DNA from: an uncultured Prevotellaceae bacterium
GTDB lineage: Bacteria > Bacteroidota > Bacteroidia > Bacteroidales > Bacteroidaceae
Direction: 5' to 3'
DNA length: 63,969 nt
Assembly: GCA_946188345.1 (NCBI GenBank)
Contig: CAMHUI010000011.1
Coordinates: 1-63,969 of the forward strand
The position numbers and the translations under genes are program-made. The notes beneath the pieces were generated by a model, which was not told the origin of the DNA, searched no databases, and was given only the letters and a program-made list of their open reading frames with translations. This document shows, in pieces, positions 52,568 to 61,813 of this stretch (its first letter is position 1; every line of letters starts with the position of its first letter).

Positions 52568-53116
52568 ATGAAAATCAAACACGTAAAGGTAGCAGCGCTC
52601 TTGATGGCTGCAACGATGTTGTCAACATCATGTATCGGTTCGTTCTCTCTCTTCAACAAGTATGAGAAGTGGCAGTGCAACATGACCGGCAGTAAGATTA
52701 TCAATGGTATCGTAGGTCTCATCCTGCAGCCTATCGTAGGTGGCGTCTGCCTCTTTGTTGATGCAGTCGTGCTGAATACGATTGAGTTCTGGTCGGGCAA
52801 CAGCCCCATGGCCAATGTCGGTAAGACCCAGCAGGTAATGGGTAGCGACGGCGTGCTCTATGCTGTAAAGACCCTGAAGGATGGCTATGAGATTACCAAA
52901 CCCAACGGCGAGCAGGTGAAGATGCAGTATAATGCTGCTAACGACTCATGGTCGCTGGTTCAGGATGGTCAGGTCACTGAGCTCTTCCGCTTCAATGCCG
53001 ACGGAACCATCAAGGTTGATATGCCCGACGGCAGCCAGATGGATGTAGCCCTGAATGAAGCCGGTATGTCACAAGTTGAAGGTGCCATGAACGCTAACTT
53101 CTGGGCAATGCGCTAA
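52568..53116 (+). CDS. DUF3332 family lipoprotein
   Basis: 182 residues. The N-terminus is a lipoprotein signal with lipobox L-S-T-S-C22, followed by I-G-S-F-S-L-F-N-K-Y, W, G-S-K-I-I-N-G-I-V-G-L-I-L-Q-P-I-V, a hydrophobic segment typical of DUF3332, and a beta-rich C-terminal part. The family is common in Bacteroidetes and of unknown function. A possible -7 box TATCTTTAC lies about 50 bases upstream. A strong hairpin terminator follows. Confidence 0.85.
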   Translation: MKIKHVKVAALLMAATMLSTSCIGSFSLFNKYEKWQCNMTGSKIINGIVGLILQPIVGGVCLFVDAVVLNTIEFWSGNSPMANVGKTQQVMGSDGVLYAVKTLKDGYEITKPNGEQVKMQYNAANDSWSLVQDGQVTELFRFNADGTIKVDMPDGSQMDVALNEAGMSQVEGAMNANFWAMR

Positions 53117-53136
53117 ACATCATTCTGATACAACAG

Positions 53137-53165
53137 AAAAAGGGGTGTCACGGCACCCCTTTTTC
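53137..53165. terminator. Bidirectional hairpin terminator
   Basis: AAAAAGGGGTG and CACCCCTTTTT enclose a 6-base loop (TCACGG). The A-run on one side and T-run on the other suit termination in both directions, between the convergent DUF3332 and GNAT genes. Confidence 0.88.
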
Positions 53166-53662
53166 TATTGTACCACGGTCATGGCCATGATGTAATCGTT
53201 CATCTGAAACCCGTGTCCGATGTCAAAGTCGCCTTGCCTGTCGATGTGCATCCCCATCTGCCGATAGAATCCCAGGGCAGGATTAGTGCGGTTGACGTTC
53301 AGCTCGAGGGTGCAGGGTGTGGGATGAAGCGTTCGCACCAGGCTCAGGGCCGACTCAAAGAGGAACCTTCCACGCCCTTGGCGCTGCCGGTCGGGCAGGA
53401 CATAGATTTTCTGCAAGTGGAAGAGGTCGGGCCCCTGTTGCTCTACCGACACATATCCGAACGCCTCATCGCCCTCCATACCGAGCAGATAGGTGTGTCC
53501 CTCGGCCATCTGTCGGCGGAGGCTGTCTTCGGAGTACATCCAGTCCATCATGAAGTCTATCTGCTCTTCACTGATGATGCTCCGATAGGTAGCCGGGAAA
53601 ATGCGGCCGGCCAGCTGTCGGATGAGGGGAATGTCAGCTTCGGTAGCCCGTCTAATGTTCAT
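53165..53662 (-). CDS. GNAT family N-acetyltransferase
   Basis: 165 residues with the GNAT core: R-R-A-T-E-A-D-I at the start and the acetyl-CoA-binding L-P-D-R-Q-R-Q-G-R-G-R-F-L-F-E-S-A, then L-E-L-N-V-N-R-T-N-P-A-L-G-F-Y. The substrate is unknown. It follows the sirtuin gene by only 4 bases. An acetyltransferase beside a deacetylase hints at a protein acetylation pair, but this is inference. Confidence 0.88.
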   Translation of the reverse strand: MNIRRATEADIPLIRQLAGRIFPATYRSIISEEQIDFMMDWMYSEDSLRRQMAEGHTYLLGMEGDEAFGYVSVEQQGPDLFHLQKIYVLPDRQRQGRGRFLFESALSLVRTLHPTPCTLELNVNRTNPALGFYRQMGMHIDRQGDFDIGHGFQMNDYIMAMTVVQ

Positions 53663-53666
53663 GTCT

Positions 53667-54374
53667 TTATTTGTTTCGGAGCGTCTCTACCAGCTCTCTC
53701 AAGCCGTCACTGGCACCTTTGCGAATGTGTGTCAGGTTAGGAATCCTTCCCGTAGGAACATCCTCGGGGTCGATGAGGTAGATGGGGATTCCCGGCTTCG
53801 TGTATCCCACGAGACCTGCGGCCGGATAGACATTCAGGCTGGTGCCGATGATGACGAAGATGTCAGCCTCGGCGACGCTTTCTGCGGCAGCCCCGATCAT
53901 CGGAACCGACTCGCCAAAGAACACGATGAAGGGTCTCAACAGCGAACCGTCCTCAGCCCGTTCGTCCTCGGCAACCTCGCAGTTGTCGGGCGTCAGTTCC
54001 TTCACATAGCGCGGGTCGAACTGGTCGCGGCTGGAGCATACCTTTGTGAGCTCGCCGTGCAGGTGGATGACCGTCTTCGAACCAGCTTTCTCATGCAGGT
54101 TGTCAACATTTTGGGTAACCACCGTCACGTCGTACTCTTTCTCCATCTCAGTGATGATACGGTGTCCTTCGTTGGGTTCAGCCTGGAAGAGTTTCTTGCG
54201 CAGCCCGTTGTAGAAGCGGTTCACCAGTTTCGGGTCAGCCAGCCATCCTTCGTGGCTTGCAACCTGTTCAACGGGAAACTCCTCCCACAGGCCATCCTGC
54301 CCGCGGAACGTCTTGAACCCACTCTCCACCGACATGCCGGCGCCGGTCAGAAAGACTATCTTCTTCTTTGCCAT
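53667..54374 (-). CDS. NAD-dependent sirtuin deacylase, zinc cysteines missing
   Basis: 235 residues. Visible are G-A-G-M-S-V-E-S-G-F-K-T-F-R, T-Q-N-V-D-N-L-H-E-K-A-G and the catalytic H-L-H-G-E-L. The zinc-ribbon cysteines are not kept: only one Cys lies after the His (V-C-S-S-R-D) and one later (N-C-E-V). The family removes acyl groups from lysine with NAD+. Loss of the ribbon appears to be common in Bacteroidetes sirtuins, so activity is not excluded. It lies 44 bases from the peroxidase fusion gene and 4 from the GNAT gene. Confidence 0.88.
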   Translation of the reverse strand: MAKKKIVFLTGAGMSVESGFKTFRGQDGLWEEFPVEQVASHEGWLADPKLVNRFYNGLRKKLFQAEPNEGHRIITEMEKEYDVTVVTQNVDNLHEKAGSKTVIHLHGELTKVCSSRDQFDPRYVKELTPDNCEVAEDERAEDGSLLRPFIVFFGESVPMIGAAAESVAEADIFVIIGTSLNVYPAAGLVGYTKPGIPIYLIDPEDVPTGRIPNLTHIRKGASDGLRELVETLRNK

Positions 54375-54418
54375 AGTATTTCTTCCTTTCTTTTTATATA
54401 TAATAGAGCCTGAGCGAC

Positions 54419-55624
54419 TTATTTCTTAAGCTCTTTACCAGCCGAGAAGGCTTTGCCCACGGTCTTGCCGAGCTGGATGTAGGTGTGGTGGACGGGGTCA
54501 TAGGTGATGATACCCATCTTCTCAACGTCAGGGTTGCCGTCGGCAGCGAGGAAACGCTCATCGCAGAGGATGTTGACGATTTCTGCCACGAGGAAGTAGC
54601 CGGTCTCCGACTCGTCAATCTTCTGCTTGACGCGGCACTCAAGGGTCATGGGAAGGTTCTTGAAAACAGGGGCGTTGACGTTGGGGGCTTTTTCAACGGT
54701 CCAGCCGGTATGGGCAACCTTATCAGGTGTCTTTCTGCCGCTGACGATGCCTACATAGTCGGCAGCCACCATGGTTTCGGCCGTGGCAAAGCTGACGGTG
54801 AGGTCGTCGTTGTCCTTGAGGTTGTCTGTAGTAGCGTGAGAGCCGAGAGAGATGAAGATTTCGTTGTTGTCCCACTGTCCGCCCCAGGCGGCATTCATGG
54901 CGTTGGGCCGGCCGTTCTTGTCGTAGGTGCCGATAATCAGCACAGGCTGTGGGAGCACCCATGGTTTTGCAGTAAAGCTTTTCATTGTCGTTGTATTATC
55001 TTGGTTAAACATGTTTTTACTGATTTCAGCTCTGACGGCGGCTTCTACAGCGTCCATCTTCTCTGTCGGCTCGAAGCGGCGCACTACTTGCCCGTTGCGG
55101 TCGACGAGGAACTTGGTGAAGTTCCATTTGATGTCGGCCGACTTGTCGTAGTCGGCATTGTGCTTGCGCAGCATCTCGTCCATCATCTTGCCAGTGGGGT
55201 CGTTGAGGTCGAAGCCTGAGAAGGGTTTCTGCTCTTTCAGATAGGCGAAGAGAGGTGCTTCATGGGGGCCGTTGACATCGATTTTATCAAACTGCGGGAA
55301 GCTGATGTTGAACTGTCCGGTGCATAACTGGTGTATCTCCTGAATGGTTCCCGGGGCCTGAGCGCCAAACTGGTTGCAGGGGAAGTCAAGGATTTCGAAC
55401 CCCTCAGCCTGATAGGCTTTGCGGAGGGCTTCGAGTTCCTTGTATTGAGGCGTAAACCCGCAGCGTGTGGCGGTGTTGACGATGAGGAGAACCTTTCCTT
55501 TGTATTTGGCCAGCGAGATGTCCTTGCCGGCATCATCCTTGACACTGATGTCGTAGAAGTCTTGAGCCTGTGTGCCCAGCATTCCGCAGAAGGCCAGCAG
55601 GCTGAGGGTGAGGAGTTTCTTCAT
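54419..55624 (-). CDS. Fusion of secreted glutathione peroxidase and flavin reductase-like domain
   Basis: 401 residues. A signal peptide (to ~20) precedes a glutathione peroxidase domain (~22-200) with the peroxidatic Cys in T-A-T-R-C55-G-F-T-P, F-P-C-N-Q-F-G and W-N-F-T-K-F. A ~12-residue linker (N-M-F-N-Q-D-N-T-T-T) leads to a flavin reductase-like split barrel (~214-401) that starts with Met214 (codon 54983-54985), as stand-alone family members do. Both genes were probably separate once. If expressed as one chain, the flavin reductase domain would also be exported, which is unexpected; internal initiation at 54985 is an alternative. Confidence 0.85.
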   Translation of the reverse strand: MKKLLTLSLLAFCGMLGTQAQDFYDISVKDDAGKDISLAKYKGKVLLIVNTATRCGFTPQYKELEALRKAYQAEGFEILDFPCNQFGAQAPGTIQEIHQLCTGQFNISFPQFDKIDVNGPHEAPLFAYLKEQKPFSGFDLNDPTGKMMDEMLRKHNADYDKSADIKWNFTKFLVDRNGQVVRRFEPTEKMDAVEAAVRAEISKNMFNQDNTTTMKSFTAKPWVLPQPVLIIGTYDKNGRPNAMNAAWGGQWDNNEIFISLGSHATTDNLKDNDDLTVSFATAETMVAADYVGIVSGRKTPDKVAHTGWTVEKAPNVNAPVFKNLPMTLECRVKQKIDESETGYFLVAEIVNILCDERFLAADGNPDVEKMGIITYDPVHHTYIQLGKTVGKAFSAGKELKK

Positions 55625-55711
55625 AGCGTGTATTCCTTTTTGATGTTGGTTTTGTCAAAGGCTATTTAAAGGGCTTTTTGGTTTATGTCGTCTTGGTGCT
55701 CTTAATGAGCG

Positions 55712-57574
55712 TTATTTCTTGCGTTTGGGTTTGCGGCGTGCCCAGCCTTCTTCGCTGAAGTCGGGCTCTTCGCCACGTAACTTCATCTTGTTGGGATGGA
55801 GGAACTGCATCCATTCTTCGCGGCCGTAGTGGCGGGCATTGTTGTCTTTGCGCCGAGGCTCTTCCGCCTTGCGCGACGACCGCTGGCGGCGACCCTGCTC
55901 ATGGTTGCGGGGCTCTCGGCCCTTTGCCGTGTTCTTGCTCTTGGCGTCGCGGTCGTCGGCATCGTTGCAGCGCACGGTGCGGTTGCGGTAGGCAACGCCG
56001 TTTAGGCTGTGCATGACGCGTTCGGCGTCCTGTTCAGGTACCTCGATATAGGAGAACTTCGCATAGAGGTCGATGTGTCCTACCTGCTGACGGCCTTCGA
56101 TGTTGCGGTTGAGGAACTGCATGATTTCGCCAGGGTAGAAACCGTCGTCCTTGCCCAGGTTGATGAAGAGCCGGCGGTAGCCTTTCTCTGCCTTCCGCGG
56201 ACCGCCCTTGCCCTTCTCGCGGGCCTCACGGGGTTCTTTGGTGCGCTCGGGCTTGACTATCTCGGGGGCATCGGCATAGTAGGCCAGGAACCTCCCGAAC
56301 TCCAGCGAGACAATCTTCTTCAGGATATCTTCCTTGTCCACGTATTCAAAGTGGCGGTTGATGTCCTGCATGAAGGGTGCAATCTGGTCTTCGTCCACGT
56401 CCACCTTCTCTATTTCGTCGATGGCTTTATAGAGTTGCTTGGTGCATATCTCTTGCGGAGTGGGCAGGGTGCCGTCGACGAAGCTCTTTCCTATTTCCTT
56501 TTCAATATCGCGCACCTTCCGGCGTTCGCGGGTGTGGATGATGCTGATGGAGGTGCCTTTCTTTCCGGCCCGGCCCGTACGACCGGAGCGGTGGGTATAG
56601 TTCTCGATGTCGTCGGGCAGTCCATAGTTGATGACATGGGTGAGGTCGTCGACGTCGAGACCTCGGGCTGCCACGTCAGTGGCGACGAGTAGCTGGGTGA
56701 GGTGCTGGCGGAACTTCTGCATGGTCAGGTCGCGCTGCTGCTGTGACAGGTCGCCGTGCAGCGACTCGGCGTTGTAGCCGTCGCGGATGAGCTTGTCGGC
56801 TATCTCCTGCGTCTCGAGCTTGGTGCGACAGAAGATGATGGCATAGATGCGCGGATAGAAGTCGACGATGCGTTTCAGGGCAAGGTATTTGTCCTTGGCG
56901 TTCACGAGGTAGTAGATATGGTTGACGTTTTCGGCGCCCTCGTTGCGCGAGCCCACAACAATCTCCTTGTAGTCGTGCAGATAAGTCTTGGCGATGCGTT
57001 CTATCTCGCGGCTCATGGTGGCCGAGAACATCAGCGTGTTGCGGTCGGAGGGCACTCCTTCGAAGATGGCATTGATGCTGTCGGAGAATCCCATGTTGAG
57101 CATCTCGTCGGCTTCGTCGAGCACGACGTTGCTCACCTGATCGAGCTTTGCAGCCCCGCGGTTCATCAGGTCAATCAGTCGGCCGGGCGTTGCCACGATG
57201 ATGTGTGCCCCGTGGCGCAGGGCATGTATCTGGTTCATGATGCTGGTGCCGCCGTAGACGGCCTCCACATGGATGCCTGGCAGGTATTTGGCGAAGCTAC
57301 GCAGGTCGTCGGTAATCTGCAGGCAGAGCTCGCGGGTGGGACTGATGACGATGGCCTGAGTGGCGTTGTTCGTGGTGTCGATGCCCTGCAGCAGTGGGAT
57401 GCCGAAGGCCGCCGTCTTGCCGGTACCGGTCTGGGCAAGGGCGATGACCTCATTGCCTTCGCCCAACAGATAGGGGATTACTTCTTCCTGTACGGGCATG
57501 GGCTGTACGAAGCCCAGCTCTTCAATGGCGCGCCGTATCTCTGGGCTCACGCCTAATTCTTCAAATGTCTTCAT
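55712..57574 (-). CDS. DEAD-box RNA helicase with DbpA-type RNA-binding domain
   Basis: 620 residues. The helicase core has A-Q-T-G-T-G-K-T, P-T-R-E-L, D-E-A-D-E-M-L, S-A-T, and H-R-S-G-R-T-G-R-A-G. A DbpA-like RNA-binding domain (~460-530; F-I-N-L-G-K-D-D-G-F-Y-P-G-E) and a basic Arg-rich tail follow. It resembles CsdA/DeaD, which helps ribosome assembly and cold growth. It overlaps the preceding CPBP gene by 14 bases. Confidence 0.92.
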   Translation of the reverse strand: MKTFEELGVSPEIRRAIEELGFVQPMPVQEEVIPYLLGEGNEVIALAQTGTGKTAAFGIPLLQGIDTTNNATQAIVISPTRELCLQITDDLRSFAKYLPGIHVEAVYGGTSIMNQIHALRHGAHIIVATPGRLIDLMNRGAAKLDQVSNVVLDEADEMLNMGFSDSINAIFEGVPSDRNTLMFSATMSREIERIAKTYLHDYKEIVVGSRNEGAENVNHIYYLVNAKDKYLALKRIVDFYPRIYAIIFCRTKLETQEIADKLIRDGYNAESLHGDLSQQQRDLTMQKFRQHLTQLLVATDVAARGLDVDDLTHVINYGLPDDIENYTHRSGRTGRAGKKGTSISIIHTRERRKVRDIEKEIGKSFVDGTLPTPQEICTKQLYKAIDEIEKVDVDEDQIAPFMQDINRHFEYVDKEDILKKIVSLEFGRFLAYYADAPEIVKPERTKEPREAREKGKGGPRKAEKGYRRLFINLGKDDGFYPGEIMQFLNRNIEGRQQVGHIDLYAKFSYIEVPEQDAERVMHSLNGVAYRNRTVRCNDADDRDAKSKNTAKGREPRNHEQGRRQRSSRKAEEPRRKDNNARHYGREEWMQFLHPNKMKLRGEEPDFSEEGWARRKPKRKK

Positions 57575-58373
57575 TCTCTGTTATTTCTTGGGGTGTTCTC
57601 TTCATGTTTAAATGTAACTGGTAGATGGCGGGCAGCATGACGAACAGCGAGAAACCCACGTAGAGCATCTCCTTCATGTGGTCGCCCTGAAGCAGGTCGA
57701 TGAGGTTGGCATCCTGCAGGCCGGGCATCAGCATCACCGTGACATAGGCAATGCTGTTGTTCACCCAGTGCATGACGAGTCCGGGGAAGATGCTACCCGT
57801 GCGATAATACATCCATCCGAGCAGCAGCCCTATCAGGAAAGCGTGCGGTATCTGCGCCATGTTGCCATGGGCTGCGGCAAAGAGCAGGGCTGAGAGCATG
57901 ATGGCCACCCAGCGGCGCTCCTGGCTGAAGACCTTCAGCAGCACTCGCAGGATGGCACCGCGGAACACCACTTCCTCGGCGACGGGAGCCAGGATGCCTA
58001 CCACAAGATAACCCCAAGGGCTTCGCATGATATGGGTGAATACCTGTTCCATTTCTTCGGGCATCTTGGCTCCGATGGCCTCGTTCAGCACCTCCGAGGG
58101 GATGATGGTTCCGAAGGTGAGAACGGCCGCCCAGACCAGCACCTTCCAGGGCTTGCTGCGCAGGTAGTCGCGGCGGAGGGGAGTCCAGCGGGCAAGGAAG
58201 AACAGCAGGATGGTCAACAGGCTGCTGACCGAGGTGGAGATGATGATGGCTGTGGGATGGCTGACCCACTGGGGGTCGATGAGTCCTACGACGATGGTAA
58301 CGGCCGCCTGGATGACCATGAAGGCCACGAAGAAGAGGAGGACGTCGAGGATAGTGCGGGTGGATTTGCTCAT
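57561..58373 (-). CDS. CPBP family intramembrane metalloprotease
   Basis: 270 residues with about seven membrane helices. It has the family motifs E-E-V-V-F-R-G-A, A-A-A-H-G-N and H-W-V-N-N-S, the zinc ligands of CAAX/bacteriocin-processing-type proteases. The target is unknown. It overlaps ribF by 4 bases and the helicase by 14, so it is in the middle of a coupled operon. Confidence 0.9.
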   Translation of the reverse strand: MSKSTRTILDVLLFFVAFMVIQAAVTIVVGLIDPQWVSHPTAIIISTSVSSLLTILLFFLARWTPLRRDYLRSKPWKVLVWAAVLTFGTIIPSEVLNEAIGAKMPEEMEQVFTHIMRSPWGYLVVGILAPVAEEVVFRGAILRVLLKVFSQERRWVAIMLSALLFAAAHGNMAQIPHAFLIGLLLGWMYYRTGSIFPGLVMHWVNNSIAYVTVMLMPGLQDANLIDLLQGDHMKEMLYVGFSLFVMLPAIYQLHLNMKRTPQEITENEDI

Positions 58374-59266
58374 AGTTGCTTCAGTATTTGAATACTTTCT
58401 ACTTTGTCTCTTTGCAGCTGGCGGGCCAGTTCCTCAGCCGACGGGAACTGCCGCTCGTCGCGCAGCCGGCGGATGAATTCTATGGTGAGCAGCCGGCCGT
58501 AGAGGTCGCCTTCAAAGTCGACGAGGTGGACCTCCAGTGTGGTTTCATGGCCGTTGAAGGTCGGCCGTGTGCCGATGTTCAGGATGCCCCCGTGCTCTCC
58601 GGCCCTGACGGCATAGACCCCGGCCTTGGGAATGAGTCGGCCTTTGTCGACGTCGAGGTTGGCAGTGGGGAAGCCCAGCTGCGTGCCTATATGCTGTCCG
58701 TGGACCACCCTGCCGCTCAGGCTGTAGGGACGGCCGAGCCGCTGGCTGGCCTGCTCCACATCGCCCTGCAGGAGGTCGTTGCGGATGGCGGTCGAGCTGA
58801 CGTCCAGACCGTCGGCCTGAAAGGCTTCTGCTGCGATGATGTCGAGACCCTCGGGGGCTGACTCGGGCGACACCTGCCGACGGTCGGAGCCGAAATGATT
58901 GTTGAAGCCCACCACGATGGCTCTCACCTGCAACTGCGACTGCAGTTGCTGCATGAACTCCCCAGCCGTCAGCTGTGCCAGCCCCTCATCGAAGGCCAGC
59001 ACCGCGAGCTTGTCGATGCCCGTGGCCCTGATGAGCTGTAGTTTCTCTTCGGTGGTGGTCAGCAGGGGCTTGTCGTAGCCGAAGAGCGTGGCCGGATGGC
59101 GGTCGAAGGTGATGACCATCGAACTCATGCCCCGCCGCTCGGCCTCGGCCTTCACCTGACGGATGAGGAAGCGGTGCCCCAGGTGCACGCCGTCGAACGT
59201 TCCGACGGTGGCAACGGCAGGCAGCTCTCTGCGCTGAGCGTTCAGGGACTGTAGCTGCATCTTCAT
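58370..59266 (-). CDS. ribF: Bifunctional riboflavin kinase/FMN adenylyltransferase
   Basis: 298 residues. The N-terminal adenylyltransferase has T-V-G-T-F-D-G-V-H-L-G-H and S-S-T-A-I-R, and the C-terminal kinase has G-x-Q-L-G-F-P-T-A-N and G-I-L-N-I-G-T-R-P-T-F. It makes FMN and FAD. The ATG at 59266 (M-K-M-Q-L-Q) overlaps the ATPase stop as ATGA; the longer open frame lies within the ATPase gene. It also overlaps the next start. Confidence 0.93.
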   Translation of the reverse strand: MKMQLQSLNAQRRELPAVATVGTFDGVHLGHRFLIRQVKAEAERRGMSSMVITFDRHPATLFGYDKPLLTTTEEKLQLIRATGIDKLAVLAFDEGLAQLTAGEFMQQLQSQLQVRAIVVGFNNHFGSDRRQVSPESAPEGLDIIAAEAFQADGLDVSSTAIRNDLLQGDVEQASQRLGRPYSLSGRVVHGQHIGTQLGFPTANLDVDKGRLIPKAGVYAVRAGEHGGILNIGTRPTFNGHETTLEVHLVDFEGDLYGRLLTIEFIRRLRDERQFPSAEELARQLQRDKVESIQILKQL

Positions 59267-61776
59267 CGCTGCTTCATCCTTTCTATTATTCTGAACCCTT
59301 CGCCCACCCAGAGGACGACCGACGTGATGGCTATGATGAGGGCCCATTCGCTAACCGAAAGGGGCACCGTGCGGAACATCTTCCCGCCGAATGTCACGAT
59401 GAGCACCTGTCCGCCCAGAATCAGTCCCAGCACCAGCAGCATGCCGCGATCCTTCCACAGTTTGCGCAGTGCTGAATGGCTGCTGCCCAGTGCCTTTGCA
59501 TTGAAGAGGTTCCACCATTGCAGCATGACGAAGGTGGTGAAGAACAGGGTCAGCTCATGGATGTCAACGCCCAGGGCCCCGCGCCGTTCGCAATAGAGCA
59601 GGAAGGCAAACATCGCCGAGAAGAACAGCAGTCCGCTGCCGATGATGGCTTTTGCCATGGGGCTGCTGATGATGAAGTCGCCCTGCTGGCGAGGCTTCTC
59701 GTTCATGACCTGTCGCGACGGGGGCAGCGAGGCCAGCGCAAGGGCTGCAAAGGTGTCCATGATGAGGTTCACCCAGAGTATCTGTGTCACCGTGAGAGGC
59801 AGCTCCGTACCCACCAAGGCTCCGCAGAGTTCCAGCAGCAGCGCCGTCACGTTGACGGTGAGCTGGTAGTAGAGGAAGCGTTGGATGTTCTTATACAGTG
59901 AGCGGCCCCACATCACGGCATGGGCGATGGAGGCAAACGAGTCGTCGAGCAGCGTCATGTCGGAGGCTTCCTTGGCGACGCTTGTTCCCGAACCCAGCGA
60001 CAGACCAACATGGGCATGGTGCAGGGCTGGCGCATCGTTGGTGCCATCGCCCGTCACGGCCACGATGTGGCCCTTCTTCTGCAGCATCTCCACCAGCCGC
60101 TGCTTGTCGGCAGGACGCGCACGGCTCATCACAAGTATCTGCTCTGCCCGCTCAAGGGCCTCTTCGTCGGACAGCTCGGCATAGGCTGCGCCCGTGATGG
60201 TCTGCTCTGGCGAGGTCACGCCGATGCCTATCTGGCGAGCCACCTCAATGGCTGTGGCCGACGTGTCGCCGGTGACAATCTTCACCTCAATGCCTGCCTG
60301 CCGGCAGGTCTGAACGGCGGAGGGTACGTCTTCCCTGACGGGGTCGCTGATGGCACAGATGGCCTGCAGCACTCCGTCGCACTCAAAGGCCAGCGTGCGC
60401 ATGCCTCGCTGCTGCCAGTCGTGCAGGGTAGCCGCTTCGGCAGGACCCAGCAGGCAGAAGGTGGCGATAACCTCCGGTGCACCTTTGGTATAGGTATGTT
60501 CGGCCGTAGCCGTGCGCATATATTTGCGTTCTGTGGAGAAAGGCTCCTGCTTGCTCACGGCAGCGCCGGCACGCAGGGCGTGGTAGTCGTAGCCTCGCTG
60601 TTGCAGCCACAGCAGCAGGGCACCCTCCGTGGGGTTGCCCACGATGCGACCGTCGGCGAGCTCGGCGGTGGAGTTGATGGCAATGGCCCGAGCCATCTCT
60701 GCCTCGTCGCCGCTCAGCAGCTGCAGCGTCTCCACCTGCATGCGGTTCTCGGTCAGCGTGCCCGTCTTGTCGGTGCAGATGACGTTCACGGCACCCATCG
60801 TCTCGGCGGCATGGAGCTTGCGCACCAGGTTGTTGCTCTTCAGCATGCGCCGCATGTTCAGCGCCAGTGCCAGCGTGACGGCCATGGGCAGACCCTCGGG
60901 CACGGCCATGACGATGAGCGTCACCGCCATCATGAAGTATTTCAGCGCCACCTCGGCCATCTTCAGCCACTGCAGTTCCACCCAGATGTCGGGATAGGAG
61001 AGGATGTCGTGGCCGAGGAACAGGAAGAAGGCAGCAACAGATACTGCCGTGCCTACCTTTGAGATGAGGCGGGCCAGACGGTCCAGCTGGATGCTCAGCG
61101 GCGTCTTCACCGAGGTGATCTCTGTAGCCTGCCGTGCCACGTGACCAATCTCTGTCTCGTCGCCAACGGCAGTGACCTCATATTCGCCGTGGCCGCCCAT
61201 CACCATGGCCGAGCGCAGAAGCTGGTCGTGAGGATAGGTGCCCTCTTCAGCAGCGGGGACAGCGGCTTCCGTGGCTACGCGCTTGCTCGTGAGCGGCTCG
61301 CCCGTCAGCGTCGACTCGTCGACCAGAAGATCGACAGCCTTCAGCAGGCGACCGTCGGCAGGTACCTCGTCGCCAGTCTCCAGCAGCACTACGTCGCCCA
61401 CGACGATGTCGCGGCGGGCCACCTCCGTGACGGTGCCACCACGGCGCACCTTCACCAGCTTCTCTTCGTCGAGCACATTCAGGGCCTCAAAGCGTCGGGC
61501 GGCGTCGCGCTCGAAATAGAAGCCCACCGTGGTAGCGATGAAGACGGCCAAGATGATGCCCAGCGTCTCGACAAAGTCGTTCTCAACAAAGGCAAGAACG
61601 AGGCTGATGAGCGCTGCCACAAGAAGTATCTGGATGATGGGGTCGCGGTATTTGTCAACGTACAAACGCCACAGTGACGGCCGCTTCGGCGGCGTCAGAA
61701 CGTTCGGCCCGTGGGCCTGCCGACTGGCTGTAACCTCCTCCTGAGAGAGACCGTGATGGAATGGCGTTGTCGTCAT
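59263..61776 (-). CDS. P-type ATPase, Ca2+-transporting type
   Basis: 837 residues with ten membrane helices. The phosphorylation motif is C-T-D-K-T-G-T-L-T near residue 333, and T-G-D-G-T-N-D-A-P-A-L is at the hinge. The N-terminal cation domain and P-E-G-L-P in helix 4 fit a type IIA/IIB calcium pump. It would export Ca2+ or another divalent cation. A minus-strand -7 box lies at 61805-61813. It heads the operon ATPase-ribF-CPBP-helicase. Confidence 0.88.
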   Translation of the reverse strand: MTTTPFHHGLSQEEVTASRQAHGPNVLTPPKRPSLWRLYVDKYRDPIIQILLVAALISLVLAFVENDFVETLGIILAVFIATTVGFYFERDAARRFEALNVLDEEKLVKVRRGGTVTEVARRDIVVGDVVLLETGDEVPADGRLLKAVDLLVDESTLTGEPLTSKRVATEAAVPAAEEGTYPHDQLLRSAMVMGGHGEYEVTAVGDETEIGHVARQATEITSVKTPLSIQLDRLARLISKVGTAVSVAAFFLFLGHDILSYPDIWVELQWLKMAEVALKYFMMAVTLIVMAVPEGLPMAVTLALALNMRRMLKSNNLVRKLHAAETMGAVNVICTDKTGTLTENRMQVETLQLLSGDEAEMARAIAINSTAELADGRIVGNPTEGALLLWLQQRGYDYHALRAGAAVSKQEPFSTERKYMRTATAEHTYTKGAPEVIATFCLLGPAEAATLHDWQQRGMRTLAFECDGVLQAICAISDPVREDVPSAVQTCRQAGIEVKIVTGDTSATAIEVARQIGIGVTSPEQTITGAAYAELSDEEALERAEQILVMSRARPADKQRLVEMLQKKGHIVAVTGDGTNDAPALHHAHVGLSLGSGTSVAKEASDMTLLDDSFASIAHAVMWGRSLYKNIQRFLYYQLTVNVTALLLELCGALVGTELPLTVTQILWVNLIMDTFAALALASLPPSRQVMNEKPRQQGDFIISSPMAKAIIGSGLLFFSAMFAFLLYCERRGALGVDIHELTLFFTTFVMLQWWNLFNAKALGSSHSALRKLWKDRGMLLVLGLILGGQVLIVTFGGKMFRTVPLSVSEWALIIAITSVVLWVGEGFRIIERMKQR

Positions 61777-61804
61777 GAAAATAAACTCTTACTCGTTTCC
61801 CCGT

Positions 61805-61813
61805 GCAAAGGTA
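61805..61813 (-). promoter_or_regulatory. -7 box for the ATPase operon
   Basis: The minus strand reads TACCTTTGC, 28 bases before the start codon at 61776. Confidence 0.6.
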
